42,487 bases of DNA from Fimenecus sp045593555. Its GTDB lineage: Bacteria > Bacillota > Clostridia > Oscillospirales > Acutalibacteraceae. The position numbers and the translations under genes were made by a program. This document shows, one piece after another, positions 41,661 through 42,487 of the stretch; positions within the stretch are counted from its first letter, which is position 1; every line of letters begins with the position of its first letter. The notes under the pieces were generated by a model. That model had not been told where the DNA came from, searched no databases, and was given only the letters and a program-made list of their open reading frames with translations. Location: contig JAZNWU010000039.1 in assembly GCA_045593555.1 (NCBI GenBank), forward strand, positions 1 through 42,487, read 5' to 3'.

Positions 41661-41683
41661 GCCATTGGTAAGTTATCATAGAT

Positions 41684-41947
41684 TTAATCATCACACAATG
41701 CCTGAAAAACAAATCGTGTTGCAAACATAACACCTTTAATAAATGCGTGTCTTTCACTGATTCGATTGATTTCAGAAACAGCTCTGTCGTATTCGTCAAG
41801 AAAAACAATTTGTTCGTCGGTCAGTCTTGAACGAAATTTATTTTCTTTTTTAGAATAATCCCGTATAAGAATATCCTCTTTTTTAGTGTTCTGAATTGGT
41901 GCTTCAATTAAATAATAATTCCATAAATCCTCTAAATCCTGTCGCAT
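41684..41947 (-). CDS. Small DUF6809-like protein
   Basis: This 87-residue, charged and probably all-helical protein contains F-R-S-R-L-T-D-E-Q-I-V-F-L-D-E-Y-D-R-A-V-S-E-I-N, then H-A-F-I-K-G-V-M-F-A-T-R-F-V-F-Q-A-L. It resembles short clostridial proteins annotated as DUF6809, as far as I recall. Such proteins often lie near HTH regulators in accessory regions; their function is unknown. The ribosome site GGAGGTG is strong, and a perfect consensus promoter on the minus strand (-35 at 42016-42011, -10 at 41993-41988) drives it. It is divergent from the XRE regulator and probably repressed by it, because operator-like palindromes overlap its promoter and leader. Confidence 0.72.
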   Translation of the reverse strand: MRQDLEDLWNYYLIEAPIQNTKKEDILIRDYSKKENKFRSRLTDEQIVFLDEYDRAVSEINRISERHAFIKGVMFATRFVFQALCDD

Positions 41948-41963
41948 GTTTTCACCTCCATAT

Positions 41964-42038
41964 AAATTATAAATGATTTACAACCATATTATAAATCATT
42001 TTTGATTTATTGTCAACAAATCATTTGTGATTTATGTT
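41964..42038. promoter_or_regulatory. Divergent promoters with three operator palindromes
   Basis: Three copies of the dyad AAATCA-N4-TGATTT are visible. O1 is at 41964-41979 with one mismatch, O2 at 41993-42008 perfect (extended to eight-base arms at 41991-42010), and O3 at 42018-42033 perfect. The minus promoter is TTGACA (42016-42011), 17 bases, TATAAT (41993-41988), with O2 filling its spacer. The plus promoter is TTGTCA (42010-42015), 17 bases, TATGTT (42033-42038), with O3 in its spacer. The two -35 boxes overlap, so the promoters compete. O1 covers the start of the minus transcript. This is the layout of a phage-like or plasmid-like switch controlled by the XRE protein. Confidence 0.8.
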
Positions 42039-42074
42039 AATTTTTATATATAAAGGAAATCAGGAGTGAAAAAT

Positions 42075-42299
42075 ATGAATTATCAACAAAGAATTAAGGA
42101 TTTAAGAACTGATAAGGATTTAAAACAAAGTGATATAGCAAAATTATTGGGGACAACACAACAATACTACGGACAATATGAAATAGGAAATAGACCTTTA
42201 ACTATTGACCATTTGATTAAACTTTGCAAATTCTATAATGTGTCTGCTGATTATGTGTTAGGCTTTACTGACACAATAAATGAATTACCTAAAAAATAA
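42075..42299 (+). CDS. XRE-family (Cro/CI-type) transcriptional regulator
   Basis: This 74-residue single-domain repressor has the five-helix HTH_3 fold: R-I-K-D-L-R-T-D-K-D-L, K-Q-S-D-I-A-K-L-L-G as the first HTH helix, T-T-Q-Q-Y-Y-G-Q-Y-E-I-G-N-R as the recognition helix, then P-L-T-I-D-H-L-I-K-L-C-K-F-Y-N-V-S-A-D-Y-V-L-G. It should bind DNA as a dimer; the palindromes at 41964-42033 are the obvious target. I chose ATG 42075 because AGGAG ends eight bases before it; the in-frame GTG at 42066 overlaps that site. It is probably autoregulated. There is no sensor or peptidase domain. Confidence 0.9.
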   Translation: MNYQQRIKDLRTDKDLKQSDIAKLLGTTQQYYGQYEIGNRPLTIDHLIKLCKFYNVSADYVLGFTDTINELPKK

Positions 42300-42312
42300 C
42301 AGTAATGGTAGG

Positions 42313-42335
42313 GTGGGGTCTTGACCCCACTTTTC
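42313..42335 (+). terminator. Terminator of the XRE gene
   Basis: GTGGGGTC (42313-42320) pairs with GACCCCAC (42323-42330), with a minimal loop, followed by TTTTC. Confidence 0.75.
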
Positions 42336-42365
42336 TTGTTATAGAAAAATTGGAGTTTGTAGTTG

Positions 42366-42487
42366 AGGCTTCTCCTTGAGGAGAAGCTGTCTGCAAAGCA
42401 GACTGATGAGGTGTAGGTTGCTTTAGCAACCGTTAATTATCAATGGATAACAAATTTTCCACCTCATCCGTCACCTGCGGTGACACC
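42366..42487. repeat. Dispersed modular hairpin repeat, right copy (inverted)
   Basis: This is the reverse complement of the element at 1-148: GAGGCTTCTCCTTGAGG, then CTGTCTGC/GCAGAC, then GGTTGC/GCAACCGTTAA, then CCACCTCATCCG. The copy is cut by the end of the window. Its outer hairpin module (GTCACC/GGTGAC) differs from the one in the left copy. The two copies are in opposite orientation and bracket the whole window. Confidence 0.85.

Overview
This is an A+T-rich chromosomal window from a Gram-positive anaerobe, most likely a gut Clostridia of the Oscillospiraceae/Ruminococcaceae type. The evidence is the rplU-prp-rpmA block with a Prp-cleavable extension on L27, sigma-A type promoters and strong purine-rich ribosome binding sites, DUF815, DUF4474 and DUF4080-type proteins, a BaiCD-like Fe-S flavoenzyme, and several families of short dispersed hairpin repeats. 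The genus-level placement is inference. I see no rRNA, tRNA, CRISPR array, transposase or phage structural gene.

Layout. 1-251: dispersed repeat and promoter. 252-2318: GPH/MFS-type transporter with a long cytoplasmic tail. 2325-3577: repeat, promoter, structured leader, then rplU-prp-rpmA. 3610-4824: alanine-type aminotransferase. 5012-5245: orphan carrier protein. 5309-6961 (-): B12-binding radical SAM protein. 7045-9775 (-): M20 peptidase plus YfcC-type transporter operon. 9967-11154: secreted DUF4474 protein. 11297-14531 (-): compact adenylation / condensation / carrier-protein operon (A-C-T). 14789-17358: secreted neutral-ceramidase-like protein and a lipoprotein. 17538-19601: Old-Yellow-Enzyme-type flavoprotein. 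19708-20957: CrtO-like acyltransferase, nitroreductase and a Cys-rich miniprotein. 21046-25547: two tandem lysoplasmalogenases, a GPH symporter and a metallophosphoesterase. 25738-27321: threonine dehydratase and RidA. 27658-29484 (-): secreted alpha/beta hydrolase. 29589-33913 (-): lacZ and a DUF815 ATPase. 34183-41548: rpoB-rpoC behind a perfect consensus promoter. 41684-42299: a divergent small-protein / XRE-repressor switch. 42366-42487: an inverted copy of the repeat found at base 1.

How the genes fit together. The housekeeping parts (rplU-prp-rpmA, rpoBC, ilvA-ridA) are conventional. The accessory middle is enriched in lipid and amide chemistry: an acyl/aminoacyl-activating ligase, a free-standing condensation enzyme, two carrier proteins, a ceramidase-like enzyme, a secreted lipase-like hydrolase, an M20 enzyme, two lysoplasmalogenases and a CrtO-like acyltransferase. 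The most interesting candidate system is the A-C-T operon. It is large enough to make a small acyl-amide or aminoacyl product, and it faces a divergently transcribed ceramidase-like gene across a shared promoter region with a TTGACA/TGTCAA palindrome. The orphan carrier protein at 5012 has a promoter and upstream sequence resembling parts of this operon, as if it were a deletion derivative. The functional link between synthesis and hydrolysis is inference. The sequence shows only proximity, promoter layout and family identity.
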